NCBI GenBank assembly: GCA_947396885.1
Contig: OX377204.1
Location: forward strand, 21,831,706 to 21,895,705
Direction: 5' to 3'
DNA: 64,000 nucleotides
Origin: Heligmosomoides polygyrus polygyrus
Taxonomy: Eukaryota > Nematoda > Chromadorea > Rhabditida > Heligmosomidae
In this document: piece after piece, positions 48,654-60,105 of the stretch
Layout of the letters: each line of letters begins with the position of its first letter
Position numbering within the stretch: the stretch's first letter is position 1
Translations under genes and position numbers: made by a program
The notes under the pieces: generated by a model
Database searches by the model: none
Seen by the model: only the letters and a program-made list of their open reading frames with translations
What the model was told of the DNA's origin: nothing

Positions 48654-48820
48654 CCAGCCGACGGACACGTCAATGCTTTTTCCTTCTCGACAAGTCTGCA
48701 ACCGCTCCGCAGTTCACAAAGGAGTGGGAAGCTTGACTGACTTGGGCAGTATGGAACCAGAAACCAGGACATCGACTGCACACGACAGCTGGCATTCTAT
48801 CCGACCGCGCTACCACGTGG
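48551..48820 (-). mobile_element. SINE copy, degenerate
   Basis: ACAAAGGATCAAGTATGGC, CTACTCAATCCC at left; CCGACCGCGCTACCACGTGG at right. Confidence 0.75.
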
Positions 48821-49512
48821 AAGGTGAACAGCTATCTTATTTTGAAAAAAATTCAGCAAGAATAAGGTAGCAGAAGATTAGCTAGCCATAAGGATTTATA
48901 AGCTAACTGCAAGCACTCTTACAATATTCACATAAACGCTACCGAGCAAAAGAAACCTTGCGAAATTCACAGACTTCTCTCATACAATTATTGGCCCTCA
49001 GTTGAAAACGTGAAAAAAGGCAGAAAAAAATCAAAACCACTGTATAAGCAAAAACAGAAGAATAAACAATATTAACAAAAATAGAATCCCTTAAACACAT
49101 CCATAATTATAAGCATTTAAGCATCAAACATCCACTTTCTGCGATGCGCCACGCATTCTTTGAGGTTGAACTAAAAGCTGAAGCCGTTATCGACTTCCAA
49201 ATTCAAATGCTCATAGCTTGTTTCAGAGTTAACCACCCTTATAAGGTTAGAAATGGTTGTCTTTGACATACCTCCTACGACGAAACCCACTAGTAATATT
49301 TTCTGGTTGTCAAGAATTGAGCATATACATCTCTCTAGAAGTAGGAAAACATTCTGCACATGACAAGGTTTTGCCTACAAAAGCTTTTGTCGAGGAATTC
49401 CAAAAGAAAATCCGCAATATTTATTAGAGATTGCGCAGAATCAAACGCAGTGTTCGACTCTAAATCCTTCAGATTTTGCGTGAATGAATTCACCGATGTT
49501 TTATCTGGCGTT

Positions 49513-49674
49513 GGGCACGCGGTGACGCAGCAGGAGGAGAAACTGGCCATTGGGGCATCTTTCTTGAATCCAAGGTCTTCGTTCGGATCCTGTCCAGGCC
49601 AAGCCATGCCAGCAAAAGTAGAATGCATGACGCATCGTGCAAAAGGATTGACTAATGCCGATTTTTATTCTTTA
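49513..49674 (+). mobile_element. SINE copy, internally deleted
   Basis: The head (GGGCACGCGGTGACGCAGCA) is joined, after CAGGCCAAGCCATGCC, to the 3' part (AAAGTAGAATGCATGACGC), losing about 130 bp of body. Confidence 0.6.
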
Positions 49675-50243
49675 AGGGACGGTACAAGAGGGCCCAAATT
49701 CTGCACCTCGACGGCGAAACTTAAACTGCGAGAAACAGATGTATTAGCTCTAGTTCAAGCCGCTTCCAACTTAACAAATTATGTGCTTCTCAAAGCAGTT
49801 CTATCAAACCTTCACTGGTATTTTACTATTTTCAAACAAAATATTGATATTTCCAAATTAAAAAATACTAGAATTATTTATTTAAGAAGGCTTCAAAAAT
49901 AGTAACCTAGAGCAGCGCTGGAAGATTTCAATCAGGACAAGAAAAAAAATGTGCACACAGCAGCAACAATAACATAAAAATTAATTAATGATTTAATTGT
50001 TTAGTGAATTAGGTAATGGGTTAACTTTAGCGTGACTCTGAACTACATTTCTGCTATGGATTCGGTTTCAAGTGCTTGGAAACGCGACGCTGAGAGGTCT
50101 GTCAACACTGAGATTGATTAGCGCTGATTTTCATTTTCAAAAGAGAACCGTTTCAGAATTCGCAATTTATCGGCAATTTAAAAATGGCTTACCATAAGAA
50201 CAACAAGCGAACAAATTATGTGTAAAAACCCTCTCTTACAGTT

Positions 50244-50531
50244 AGGATAAAAGGATAAAGAACGGCGTTATTTGATCCCATTTGGGATGCGCCACGCATT
50301 CTACTACGGGATGTCGTGGAAGCGAGTTGAATGCGTATTTAGCCATACAATGACTTGCGGTGGCCAGCCGATGAACAAGTTAGCGCTCTATCCTTCCCAG
50401 ACAAGTCTGGCACCAATTCACCAACCCCAGAGGGATGGAAGGCTTGGTTGGCCTAGGCGGGAAATCCGAACCAGGAACCTGGTATCGGGTGCAGGTGGCA
50501 GCCGGCGCCTCCTCCGACTGCACTCCGCCGG
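50244..50531 (-). mobile_element. SINE copy
   Basis: AAAAGGATAAAGAACGGCGT at left, CCTCCTCCGACTGCACTCCG at right. Otherwise near consensus. Confidence 0.85.
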
Positions 50532-50632
50532 CTTCACTTATAGTTGCCAATAAAAAATTAAAAAATGTCACACTTCATCTGCCAAAGATATCAATTAAAA
50601 CTCCATGTCGCCAATGTGGGCAGCTTTGGGGT

Positions 50633-50647
50633 GGGGGGGGGGGGGGG
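50633..50647. repeat. 15-nt G tract
   Basis: Part of a longer GGGGTGGG...GTGG stretch. Confidence 0.9.
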
Positions 50648-50773
50648 TGGAAACGTCTCAGCCTGTCATAATCGCCATACGAAGGCAACGGTCGTTCACG
50701 TGCTCTTTGGTTGGTACGCTTAATGGCTGCGCGCTGATTGGCTAGTGAAGGGCCGCAAAACACTTATCTCCAC

Positions 50774-50955
50774 TAGGAGCCGGATTCATCAACGACTTAC
50801 AGAGATTCAAGGAAGAAATTATAGCCGAAATTCCTGAAAAAAAAAACGCAAATTGACGCGTTTTTTCAACAGGCGATATGGTGAAATGTTGGCGTTATCA
50901 GGAATTTCGGTTGTAAAGTTGAATCTTTGTAAGTCGTTGATGAATCTGGCCCCAG
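50774..50955. mobile_element. MITE family Z copy
   Basis: GGAGCCGGATTCATCAACGA at left, TCGTTGATGAATCTGGCCCC at right. The centre has a GAAATTCCTG / CAGGAATTTC inverted pair. Confidence 0.8.
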
Positions 50956-51299
50956 AATTTCCAGAAAAAGCAGCAGTTCACGATCAGTAAGCCTCGTAAG
51001 CCACACAGTTTAGATCGAATAGGCATCCAGACAACCTGTAGAGCATCACATTGACGCAGAATGATGCATGGCACCTTGTTATTGGTATGTAATATAGCAA
51101 TTCTATCTGCGCAAACATTATCTAAATCTATTTAACGCAAACAATATCTGGCTGCTTGACAAAGTCTTAGAGCTTCCTATTCAGGCATAAGCCATGCTTC
51201 TTACGATCCGTTAGGAATCAGGCTAGAAGCTTTACCTGGGCAGTCTTACAGAAACACGATAGGGAGTACGCGTACGTGGCCGCCGACGCCACATGTGGA

Positions 51300-51333
51300 G
51301 AAGAGTCGTCGTCGTCGTCGACGACGACTCTTC
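51300..51333. repeat. Perfect palindrome of (GTC)n
   Basis: 15-bp arms GAAGAGTCGTCGTCG around TCGT. Confidence 0.9.
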
Positions 51334-51514
51334 GACTCGACTCGAACGCTAAAGGACACGCCGCGGAAAGCAAGACCTCATTTCGGTTGTTCATTAGCGA
51401 TGAGACTCGCTAAGACTTTTCACAAATTTCATTAAGCCACGTCATGCGTCAAAGTCACAAAAAGCACGTGTGATTCTATGCGTATGCGTTCTGTGCACAT
51501 GCTCCCGAGCGACA

Positions 51515-52061
51515 TAGATCGTTTTCTTCTTATTCAGCGTTTGTCCCGCTTCCTCGCGGCGTCTGCTCTTCTGGTGTCGTGCCGCCACTTTCCCGATCCT
51601 GCGCTTGATCAGGGTGGACGCCAGTTACTTTCATGTCCATGTGTAACGTATCCGACCAACGCTGCTTTGGGCATCTTCTAGGCCGCTTTTCTGACACTTC
51701 CAACTCAAGGCCTATCTTGCGGACACTGTCTTCCTTTCCACACAGAATGTGGCCATACCATCGCAAGCGAGCTTCGCGCATTTTGTCCGCTATCGGCACC
51801 GAACTTCTGCCGAATAGCATCGGTTCGGATGCGATCCATGCGGGTGACTCCAGCCGTTCAGCGCAGCATGTTCATCTCCATGACGCTGAGGCGAGTTTCA
51901 ACTTCCTTAGTCGTAGGCCAACACTCAGCGCCGTACATCGCTACGGGCCGGACGAATGTTCTGCAGATCTTCGACTTTAGGTGCTCTGGTATCTTCCTAT
52001 CGCAGAGCACGCCAGTTAGCGAACGCCACTGGACCAAGCTGCACTCACGCGTGAGTTCACT
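51515..52061 (-). pseudogene. RTE retrotransposon 3' fragment
   Basis: On the minus strand it matches the 3' part of the RTE at 13501: IADKMREARLRWYGHIL, KRPRRCPKQRWSDTLHMD, with frameshifts. It stops at the border of the large palindrome (CACTCACGCGTGAGTTC). Confidence 0.85.
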
Positions 52062-52283
52062 AACCAGGGAATGCCGTCAGCTTCCCATGGAACTTCGGGA
52101 TGAGACCTATATCACGTGAAAGAGCTCGAGACGCTGATCACAGATATGTAGACCAAATTTGCTAAATGGATCTCATAAGCGAGTTATGGCCGGCGGAAGC
52201 CGCCGTGTCTTCCATGTGTTAGGCGCGCTCAATGGGCGCAGTATTGCGCGGTAATCAGCGGTTCGGCTATTAGCGCTGTCAGC

Positions 52284-52355
52284 AGCGGCGGCGGCGCAGT
52301 GGTAGGGTGCTCGCCTCACAGGATTGAGGTCATTGGTTCGGTTCCCGTCGCTGAC
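52284..52355 (+). repeat. tRNA-like sequence in left arm
   Basis: A-box-like GCGCAGTGGTAGGGTGC and B-box-like GGTTCGGTTCCC. CGCCTCACAGG resembles a tRNA-Val-like anticodon loop, but the cloverleaf is imperfect. Confidence 0.5.
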
Positions 52356-52588
52356 GACTTTTTTGCATTTTGTAACTTATCTTCGACGAGGACCTATAAT
52401 TCCATTTTTAGCACATTTTTGAGCGAACGGCTGATGGCGACTTGCATTTACGTCTATTTGAAGACGGAAACGTGTTTCAGGTAAAATGTTTTATTCATGA
52501 CGTGAAGCAAGTCAAAAATTCAAAGCAAAGCAAAAATAAAAAGTAAAAATGAAATCAACAAAACTTAATGAACATAATAAATAAAAAG

Positions 52589-52765
52589 TAAAGGCACTAC
52601 TTAAAAGTTCCGACTCCACCGACACGACATCGGTCGAAAAAAATTGCGCTGAAACTTCGTCTAGGGGGTTATTTGGGGTGCTGATCACGAATCTGACATC
52701 GGTTTTTCACGATTCGGTCGGAGACCACATATACCGTTACTACGACTGTTCGACCGAAGGCATAG
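52589..52765 (+). repeat. MITE X half-copy in palindrome centre
   Basis: GCACTACTTAAAAGTTCCGA at the end, and GGGGTTATTTGGGGTGCTGA, TCACGAATCTGAC inside. The opposite end is not present. Confidence 0.7.
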
Positions 52766-53305
52766 CGAATGAAGAAAAATCAATGGCACATCGAAGCTTT
52801 CAAAATTGATCTATCAAGTCAAACATTTGACCTACTTGCTGGATTACGCATGAAATTAGAAGCCTTTTAGCGTAAGTTTGGGCTTATGACAGTTGGTTTC
52901 AGATTGTGAAGAGCAGATTTGTTTTACACATTTTTTGCATTGTTCCATCAGTGTTGAAGAAGGTTTGAACAGATATAATTAATTTTTGATATGTATAAAA
53001 GTAGTCCATTTTCAACATATTCCATTATGTTGATTAAGTATTGTTGATTCTGCATTTTATTTTACTTTTTATTTATTATGTTTATTAAGTTTTGTTGATT
53101 TTTGATTTCATTTTTACTTTTTATTTTTGCTTTGCTTTGAATTTTTGACTTGCTTCACGTCATGAATAAAACATTTTACCTGAAACACGTTTCCGTCTTC
53201 AAATAGACGTAAATGCAAGTCGTCATCAGCCGTTCGCTCAAAAATGTGCTAAAAATGGAATTATAGGTCCTCGTCGAAGATGAGTTACAAAATGCAAAAA
53301 ACCCA

Positions 53306-53381
53306 TCAGCGACGGGAACCGAACCAACGACTTCAATCCTGTGAAGCGAGCACCCTACCGCTGCGCCGCCGCCGCTGCTGA
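53306..53381 (-). repeat. tRNA-like sequence in right arm
   Basis: Inverted partner of 52284-52355. The T-loop region reads GGTTCGGTTCCCGTC on the minus strand. Confidence 0.5.
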
Positions 53382-53599
53382 CGGCTCTAATAGCCGAACC
53401 ACTGATTACCGCGCAATACTGCGCCCATTGAGCGCGCCTAACACATGGAAGACACGGCGGCTTCCGCCGGCCATAACTCGCTTAGGAGATCCATTTAGCA
53501 AATTTGGTCTACATATCTGTGATCAGCGTCTCGAGCTCTTTCACGTGATATAGGTCTCATCCCGAAGTTCCATGGGAAGCTGACGGCATTCCCTGGTAA

Positions 53600-53970
53600 G
53601 ATGTCATCATAGACGCTGGTGACCTTAATGGGCACGTAGGTGCTACGAAGCACGGGTACAGCTGTCATGGTGGTTTCGGATACGGGTCTCGTAACCCCGA
53701 TGGTGAGCGTATTCTCGAGTACGCGGAATCGCATAGCCTCACCATTGTGAACACCGTCTTCCGAAAACGCGACTCCCACCTCATCTCATACTATAGTGGG
53801 AGCTCCAAGTCTCAGATAGACTTTGTGCTTGTGAAGGATCGCGACCGAAGCATTGTCACAGACGCGAAGATCGTACCGTATGAGACATCGCCCCACAGCA
53901 TCGGTCGCGGGTCTGCACTTTAAATATCACACCTTCGAGGGTGCAGCAGGTTCAGCGATGCAGTGCTGCA
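53600..53970 (+). pseudogene. RTE endonuclease fragment
   Basis: The plus strand reads AGDLNGHVGATKHGYSCHGG, DGERILEYAESHSLTIVNT and SKSQIDFVLVKDRD, homologous to residues 60-150 of the RTE ORF at 13519. It decays after 53890. Orientation is opposite to the fragment on the other side of the palindrome. Confidence 0.85.
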
Positions 53971-54084
53971 AGAATCAAGTGGTGCCACGAGCGGCATAGA
54001 GAGCACATCAATATTGTTGGCACGGTGTGTTTAGAGCAGGGTAACCGGATCAAAGCAGGATACTCTATTATGGCTGTAGGCCTG

Positions 54085-54140
54085 ACCGACTTAGCTCTTC
54101 GTCGCCGACGGGACGGCGACGAAGAGCTAAGTCAGTCGTG
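54085..54140. repeat. Perfect hairpin
   Basis: GACTTAGCTCTTCGTCGCC, loop GACGGGAC, then the exact complement. 19-bp stem. Confidence 0.85.
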
Positions 54141-54624
54141 CAAAGCATACGGATCGATTAGTCGAGCGATCGCGCGGCAAAAATCGATACGCACGCTTTG
54201 GTTGAGTGACCAGTCGCTCCTGCCGCCCCAGTCGCAGATTACAAACAGGCCCTATAAGTTGGGTTGGTTGGATCAAAATGAGTTTAGTGCAATTGCACAA
54301 ACGAAAATTGGGGCATGTCGAGCAGATGCATCGCAGGGGGTGCGCAGACACGCCGTTGCTCCTACCGTAATCGCGGCAGCCAATCATATGCCATGCCTCT
54401 TCTTCTAATTGTAAGATGTCTGATTAACTGCCGCGGTTAAGGGATGAGCAGCGGACGGCTCTCGTACCCCTGCGGTGCGTGTTCGAGACATGTAGCTGAA
54501 AATTACCTCACTGCTCGACCGCTCAATAATCAGTTGAACTAACGGAACGCTCAGATTGAAATATTGAGCCATCTACTTGCTTTTTGTTATTTTCTGTTCA
54601 AAACTTTCAGTTTATTAACTTTAA

Positions 54625-54918
54625 AGGCGTGGTTAGTAGTAGCACAGAGGTAGGACGAGCCGCCTGTAGCGTGCAACCAATTCCTGGTTCATGGATCGGA
54701 TTTCACGCTCAGGCCAACCAAGCCTTTTGTTCCTGCGGGGTCGGAGAATGGGTACCAGACTTGTCTGGAAACCATAAAACACTGACTTATCCATTGAGCG
54801 GATCCCGCAGTTGTAGGCCAAACACGTTCAAATTGTTTCCACGACATCCTGTAGAAGTAGAATAACAGTGGGGCGTCCCAGAAGGACATTGGTCATCGCA
54901 GTCGCTTATCATTTATTT
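54625..54918 (+). mobile_element. SINE copy, degenerate
   Basis: AGTAGCACAGAGGTAGGACG head, GTAGAAGTAGAATAACAGTG body, TTATCATTTATTTCT tail. Confidence 0.75.
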
Positions 54919-55490
54919 CTTACGTGCAAAGGATCACAAAAATGTTGGTTAATTTTATCGCCATCATTTTGCACTTCCTGCCCACTAATATCCCAGCTTC
55001 CTTTCTTTCAGAATGAATCGAGCTGAAAACCCTTAAATCCGGAGCCAGGCTGGGAATCGTTTTTCGCGCAGTCGCGGCGCGGCTACACGCCATTATCAGC
55101 TGAGCAAAGAAACCGACGACTTCTAACCTATTGGAGAGGGGACCTCCATGTTTGTTTAAAAGATACACAGAAAAAGATCCAATGTCGAGTAGGCTAGAAG
55201 TCAGGGAGACCTGGTTTCCTGCGCTTCACTGCCACTGGCGCGACGCGACCGCAAGGAAAATTTTGCCAGAGGGGGTCCAATTTTTAAAGTCCTTCATTAG
55301 GTTTTCCCTGTTTTCCTTCTAACGAGAAATAACTCTACTGGAAACCCTATGTTAAATATTTGGAAGCTCGGATAACGACATGTTCCAATAAGAAACACGT
55401 ATCAAATGAAGAGTAGAAGAGAATGTCCATTGAACAGGGTTTATAAAAGCATTCAACGTAACTGTGATTTCGTCGACGAAATGGCAAATA

Positions 55491-55784
55491 AAGGATAAAG
55501 GATAAAGGACGGCGTTACTCAATCCCTTCTGGGATGCGCCAGCGCATTCTACTTCTACGGGATGTCGTGGAGGCGACATGAATGCGTATTTGGCCATACA
55601 ATGACTTGCGGTGGCCAGCCGATGAACAAGTCAGCGCTCTATCCTTCCCAGACAAGTCTGGTACCAATTCACCGATCGCGGAGGGATGGAAGGCTTGGTT
55701 GGCCTGGGCGGGAAATCCGAACCAGGAACCTGGTATCGGGTGCACGCGACAGTCGCGCCTCCTCCGACTGCGCTACACGCGCCC
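55491..55784 (-). mobile_element. SINE copy, near-consensus, 12-bp TSD
   Basis: AAATGGCAAATA at 55479-55490 and 55785-55796, exact. Almost identical to 61448-61741, so both are probably young. Confidence 0.95.
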
Positions 55785-55903
55785 AAATGGCAAATATTAG
55801 ATATAAACAGCTGCAATAACCGGGGCGCACTTTTTTCATTGGAGCGCGATACACTGCTGAGAACGCGGATATACCCAACTCCATCGTCTGATACATTCCA
55901 TTC

Positions 55904-56901
55904 ATGCCGGATTCATCAACGATTAAACTCGCGAGCATTCGGGGATAAGGGGTTAAAATACCCGCGATGAAACAATCATATCCACCTCATATCTCTACCC
56001 TTATGCCCTTCATACCCACAGGTTTAGTTGTTAATGAAACCGGCCGCAGAAGCATACCAACGAATGGCGGGGTAAGGTATACGATTAATGCGGCATTCCG
56101 GGTAAGTGTCCACCTTTTCGGCCGCTTACCCAGGAAGCATTATTTGAGGAATCTAGCCGCATATTCGGAACAGAGAGATTTTTTACGGACAAGTCAATTT
56201 TACAGAGCACGGAAGCTCTGAAGCGAGCCTGCTAGAGCGGGAGAAATGTAAAATTAGAGGAGCCTGATCAGTTGGCCGTCCAGATTTCAAAGTTGCTATG
56301 AAGCCGTCCGCTTCAGCGGGCAATGGGGGAGTTCGCTTCCGGATCCAGGTCCAGAAAACTATTTCTTCGCTCCTACAGGTGGGGTAAATGGTCCGAAAGC
56401 TCTCAGAAACAGCGAAATGCTGCCGTGGCGCTGTGCTGCTAAACACTGTTCTAAAAAAAGACACGAAGAAATCGTGTAGAATTTCTTGACATTCTGGTCT
56501 ATTTTAGTCCTTCCTTTTGCCATCTGGAGATGTTCCTAAAAACGCTCAATCAGCCACGTCGCAGAGTGTCACTTGCAGCTGTGGATTCGACTGAGCATTT
56601 CAGCGACGGCTGCAGGGCCATGCAAATGAGACGGATAAAGATCGGTCGGAGGTATTGCGGATTTCTTCCGAGATCAGTGCGCATTCTTTCTCGAAGTCCG
56701 GAATCACTCATGTGGAAGTAAAGCCCGAGCAATCCTCGTGGGTATGCGGAGATACCCACGAGGATCGTCGGGTACCCTCGACCCAGCACCATATCTCGGC
56801 GAATAACTGGGGTAAGGATATGATAAATTTCACATCGTGCGTATGTTTCTCACTTTTAACCCGCATTCCAGGATTTAATTGTTGATGAATTTGGCTTCAG
56901 T
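55904..56901. mobile_element. Possible longer relative of MITE family Z
   Basis: Left GCCGGATTCATCAACGATTAA, right TTAATTGTTGATGAATTTGG. About 1 kb, with an internal hairpin ATCCTCGTGGGTAT / ATACCCACGAGGAT at 56733-56765. Confidence 0.45.
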
Positions 56902-57009
56902 GTGATACTACAAAGCACTTTTGCAAAATGTTCGCAAATCCTACCTTTTCGGCTTCACTACGGACATATACAACCACATATGTTTTCTCCGTATCTATCC
57001 TACGTGGGA

Positions 57010-57019
57010 GGGGGGGGGG
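57010..57019. repeat. 10-nt G tract
   Basis: GGGAGGGGGGGGGGA. Confidence 0.85.
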
Positions 57020-57165
57020 ACATTCCTCCATCTCTCTGACCACGGCGGCGAAGTTGAATACGAACTTTCGCAGCCGAGAAACAGAACCAGCTCACTCACA
57101 TGAGGAGCTTTATTTGCAATTCCTAACCGAGAAAGGCCACAGTGTTTCTTGCGTTCAATCACACG

Positions 57166-57241
57166 GCGCCGGTGGTGTAATGACGAATGTAGAGCATTCC
57201 CGCCCGATCAGCAAGAAGTGCGGCGAGTTTCCGCCTGGTGC
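57166..57241 (+). repeat. tRNA-like module T9
   Basis: GGCGCCGGTGGTGTAATGAC and CCGCCTGGTGCTAGAG, preceded by CTTGCGTTCAATCACAC and followed by TTTTGCTCACATC. No inverted partner found nearby. Confidence 0.6.
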
Positions 57242-57715
57242 TAGAGTTTTGCTCACATCAAGACGTCGTTGTAACAGCTCACTGTTTCTGTTCCTCTCGC
57301 TTTAGAGCGGTCTTTTAAAAACTTGGAGGTGGTTGAATAATCAACATGCCGGAATGCAAATGAATCTACAGCTGTTCAGTGCTCGTTCTTACTGATGGTG
57401 TTTATGGAACACTTTCGGTCATGGACTGTAGGCGTATTAATTCATCGAGAAGGTTCAAGGTGATGGAATTGATAAAAGTGATAAAGCGAGTCTCTGCTAA
57501 CCTCTCACACGATGCCCAGTCAGCTTTCTTGCGTCCGTAGCCTTTTCTGTTCGATGCCTTCAACTATAAACTGTTTCATAACGGCTCCTTCGGCTTGTCA
57601 TTGGAACTTAGATGTTTTAAAAAATGCTGTTGTATTGTTCGTTTTAGGATATTTTACCCATATCTTTCGTGAGTTGTGATATGTGATAGTAAATCCTTAT
57701 TAGTCTTCAAAGTAA

Positions 57716-57997
57716 AGGGGGCATTTGGTGGAGGCGCGGCTGTCGCGTGCATCCTGAATCGAGGTTCCTGGTTTGGATTTTGCCGAAGTCGTTGGTGCTT
57801 TTCGTCCCTCCGGTGTTGGAAAATGATTGTCGGACTTCTGGGAAGGATAAACATTGCCTTGTCCATTGGCTGACCATCGAAAGTCATTGAATGGTCCTGG
57901 TAGGCATTCAAATTGCCCCCATGATTTTGCGTAGAAGTAGAATGCGTGAGGCATCCCGCAGAAAGGTTCAATAAAGCCGACCCTTATCCTTTACCCT
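57716..57997 (+). mobile_element. SINE copy, degenerate
   Basis: GGTGGAGGCGCGGCTGTCGC, GAGGTTCCTGGTTTGGATTT, CGACCCTTATCCTTTACCC. Confidence 0.78.
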
Positions 57998-58090
57998 TCC
58001 ATATTTCGTCAAAAGAGTAATGCATATACCATAGTGCACATTTGTCGTGAACGGCATGCACCTACTTTTTCCTTCAAAATACAGACATAG

Positions 58091-58453
58091 TTGAACGTCA
58101 AAAACGTCGGTCTTTATCAGAGCTTGTCTCGAAATTGCCATTCATTCTACTTTTCTCTTCAAACTCTGAGAAATCAACGAAAGCCCATAAGCTCATGCAG
58201 ACGCAGCGAAGTACGTGCCATGTACTCCAGTTTCACCGATAAAAGTTTAGATGAAAGCCCTGGCAAGCGCTTGACTAGTCCAACTGACAACTCAGTAATT
58301 TCTAGACAGAGCTGGGAGCGTAGTGTATTCAACAACGAAAGCAGTAGTAGCTGGAGGTCGAGACTACCACAAAAGGCTCATCCGCAGGTCTATAAAACCT
58401 ACGATTCAAGCAGAGCAGGGGTAGAGCACACGAGACACATATCACTGCTCTAA
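58091..58453 (+). CDS. Candidate Ser-rich exon, unknown
   Basis: An open frame of 120 codons in otherwise unique sequence between a SINE and a large palindrome. From the ATG at 58220 it reads as a hydrophilic Ser/Arg-rich protein (MYSSFTDKSLDESPGKRL, then SRQSWERSVFNNESSSSW) and ends at 58453. A possible acceptor (CTCATGCAG) sits at 58192-58200, and CAG|GTCTAT is a possible internal donor. No domain is recognised. It may be a terminal exon of an unseen gene or chance. Confidence 0.25.
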   Translation: MNVKNVGLYQSLSRNCHSFYFSLQTLRNQRKPISSCRRSEVRAMYSSFTDKSLDESPGKRLTSPTDNSVISRQSWERSVFNNESSSSWRSRLPQKAHPQVYKTYDSSRAGVEHTRHISLL

Positions 58454-58587
58454 AGTGCAATTTTACCTCAAAGTAACGGAAAAACACAAGAAAATCCATT
58501 AGCCTCTACATTTATCGTTAGGTCATTAGCCCACGAACTTCTGGAAGAGCAGGGGTCTCTCGTAGCAGTTACGTACTACAGACATAG

Positions 58588-60105
58588 GCCTATGTTATAC
58601 TTCGGCGACGCGTCGCCGACGTCGGCGACGCTATGCTGTAGGGGCTGCTACGCACTGCGTAGCAGCCCGCACATCACAGCGTCTCCGGCGACGTCACCGA
58701 GAGCTCCGCAGGGGGTGTTATACTTCCGCCGCCGACGTCGCCGACGCCGGCGTCGCCGACGTCGCCACAGACGCGTCACCGACGTCGCCACAGATGGGCC
58801 GACGACGTCAGCGTCGCCGACGTCGGTGACAGCGTGTCGCCGTGCTGTGCACGGCGACGGTCCGTCACCGACGTCGCCGAGTCATCCAAGGGTGGCAGAG
58901 AATGCGCTCCGATGGAGTGTTATGACTGTGCGTTTGTTCTTCGTTCTCGGAACTGCCATCATCACCACCGTACTTCGAATTACGAAATCGAGAAGTGCAA
59001 AAGACACCGTCTTGCGAACACAAAAAGCACAATTCATTAGAATACTGAGTGTTTGGGAGGGAGTGGGACCCTAAACCTTAGCTCCCCTTCAATTTGTCAC
59101 TTTTCTTCCTTTTTGTGTCCTTCTCAGTCGTTCTGTTCGCATTTTCTAGGCCTATTTGCTTCCGTGTAGAGCAAGTAATACTAAACAAAACTGTGTAGAA
59201 AATAAGTAGTGTTTGTTTGCGTTCTCAAATGGTAATGCAAACCTCTGCGAAGAACCTTTTCGAGACAGAATTCTTACTAATTAAGAGTTAAATTTTCCTT
59301 TGAACTTCGACAATTCCACGTACATTTAATTTAAATACGATTTAGCGAAAAAGGTCTTTGCTAAACCGACGCTTTTTTGACGTATGATCGGGATAGACTG
59401 CGCCATGCATTCGTCTGTTATCTTGCATTTTACAATCTATTGATAGTGTTCGCTTGAATACTTCCTATAATCTCTTTACAAAGTGACCGTATCAATTGAT
59501 TTGTGCCTCTTTTACAGTTTAAAACCTAAAAACACACTATGTCTTGCGAAAAATAGAGGGCATCCTAAAAATACAGGTACTTTTGAACGGTTCTAACATT
59601 GCTACTAGTGAAACCTTTGAACACTTATCCATCCTTCTAAAAGCCAAATTTGGTTAGCAAGAGAAAATTCGCAGATTAACAACGGTTGAGCAGACTGCCG
59701 TACATACAGAACGAAAAATCATCATCAAGTCTTGAAGCATTAAGAAGAAATAAGAATTAAAATTTCTTTTGAAGATTAAGAAAAGCTCAAAATGTATGCA
59801 AATTCGAGGTAGATGTCATCACTTAGCCTTTCTATGGGCAGACTGGTTACCAAATGATGACATTGAAAACCCGCTCCGATGCTAAAAATGCGCTCCAATG
59901 CTCTCCTGTCAACGTCGCCCCCGACGCCGCCACAGAATTTGTTGACGACGTCGCCGACGTCGACCACGCGTCTGTGGCGACGTCGGCGACATCTGTGGCG
60001 ACGTCGGCGACGTCGGTTGTGACGTCAGCGTCGGCGACGTCGGTGACGGGCTGTTGGTGACGGGTCGCAGCGTCGGCGACGCGTCGCCGAAGTATAACAT
60101 AGGCC
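58588..60105. mobile_element. Palindromic element with CGACGTCG-rich arms
   Basis: Left GGCCTATGTTATACTTCGGC, GACGCGTCGCCGACG; right the complement, GTATAACATAGGCC. Arms of 150-300 bp consist of imperfect GTCGCCGACGTCGGCGACG words with very high CpG. The middle (59100-59800) is AT-rich and shows only a family Y-like motif (GACTGCGCCATGCATTCG at 59397). Confidence 0.75.

Larger units (their letters stand above)
52062..53599. mobile_element. Large palindromic foldback element with tRNA-like arms
   Basis: Arms 52062-52588 and 53066-53599 are inverted copies, nearly identical for over 500 bp: left ACCAGGGAATGCCGTCAGC, right its complement. Each arm contains a tRNA-like sequence. The 480-bp centre holds half a MITE X. 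No coding capacity is seen. Confidence 0.9.

Noticed and set aside
49335..49902. 180-codon plus ORF and 97-codon minus ORF
   Set aside because: They overlap a deleted SINE. The rest has no domain or splice support.
55562..55819. Conserved small proteins (MSWRRHECVFGHTMTCGG type), seen many times
   Set aside because: They are open frames across SINE copies, in both senses. Conservation reflects repeat identity.
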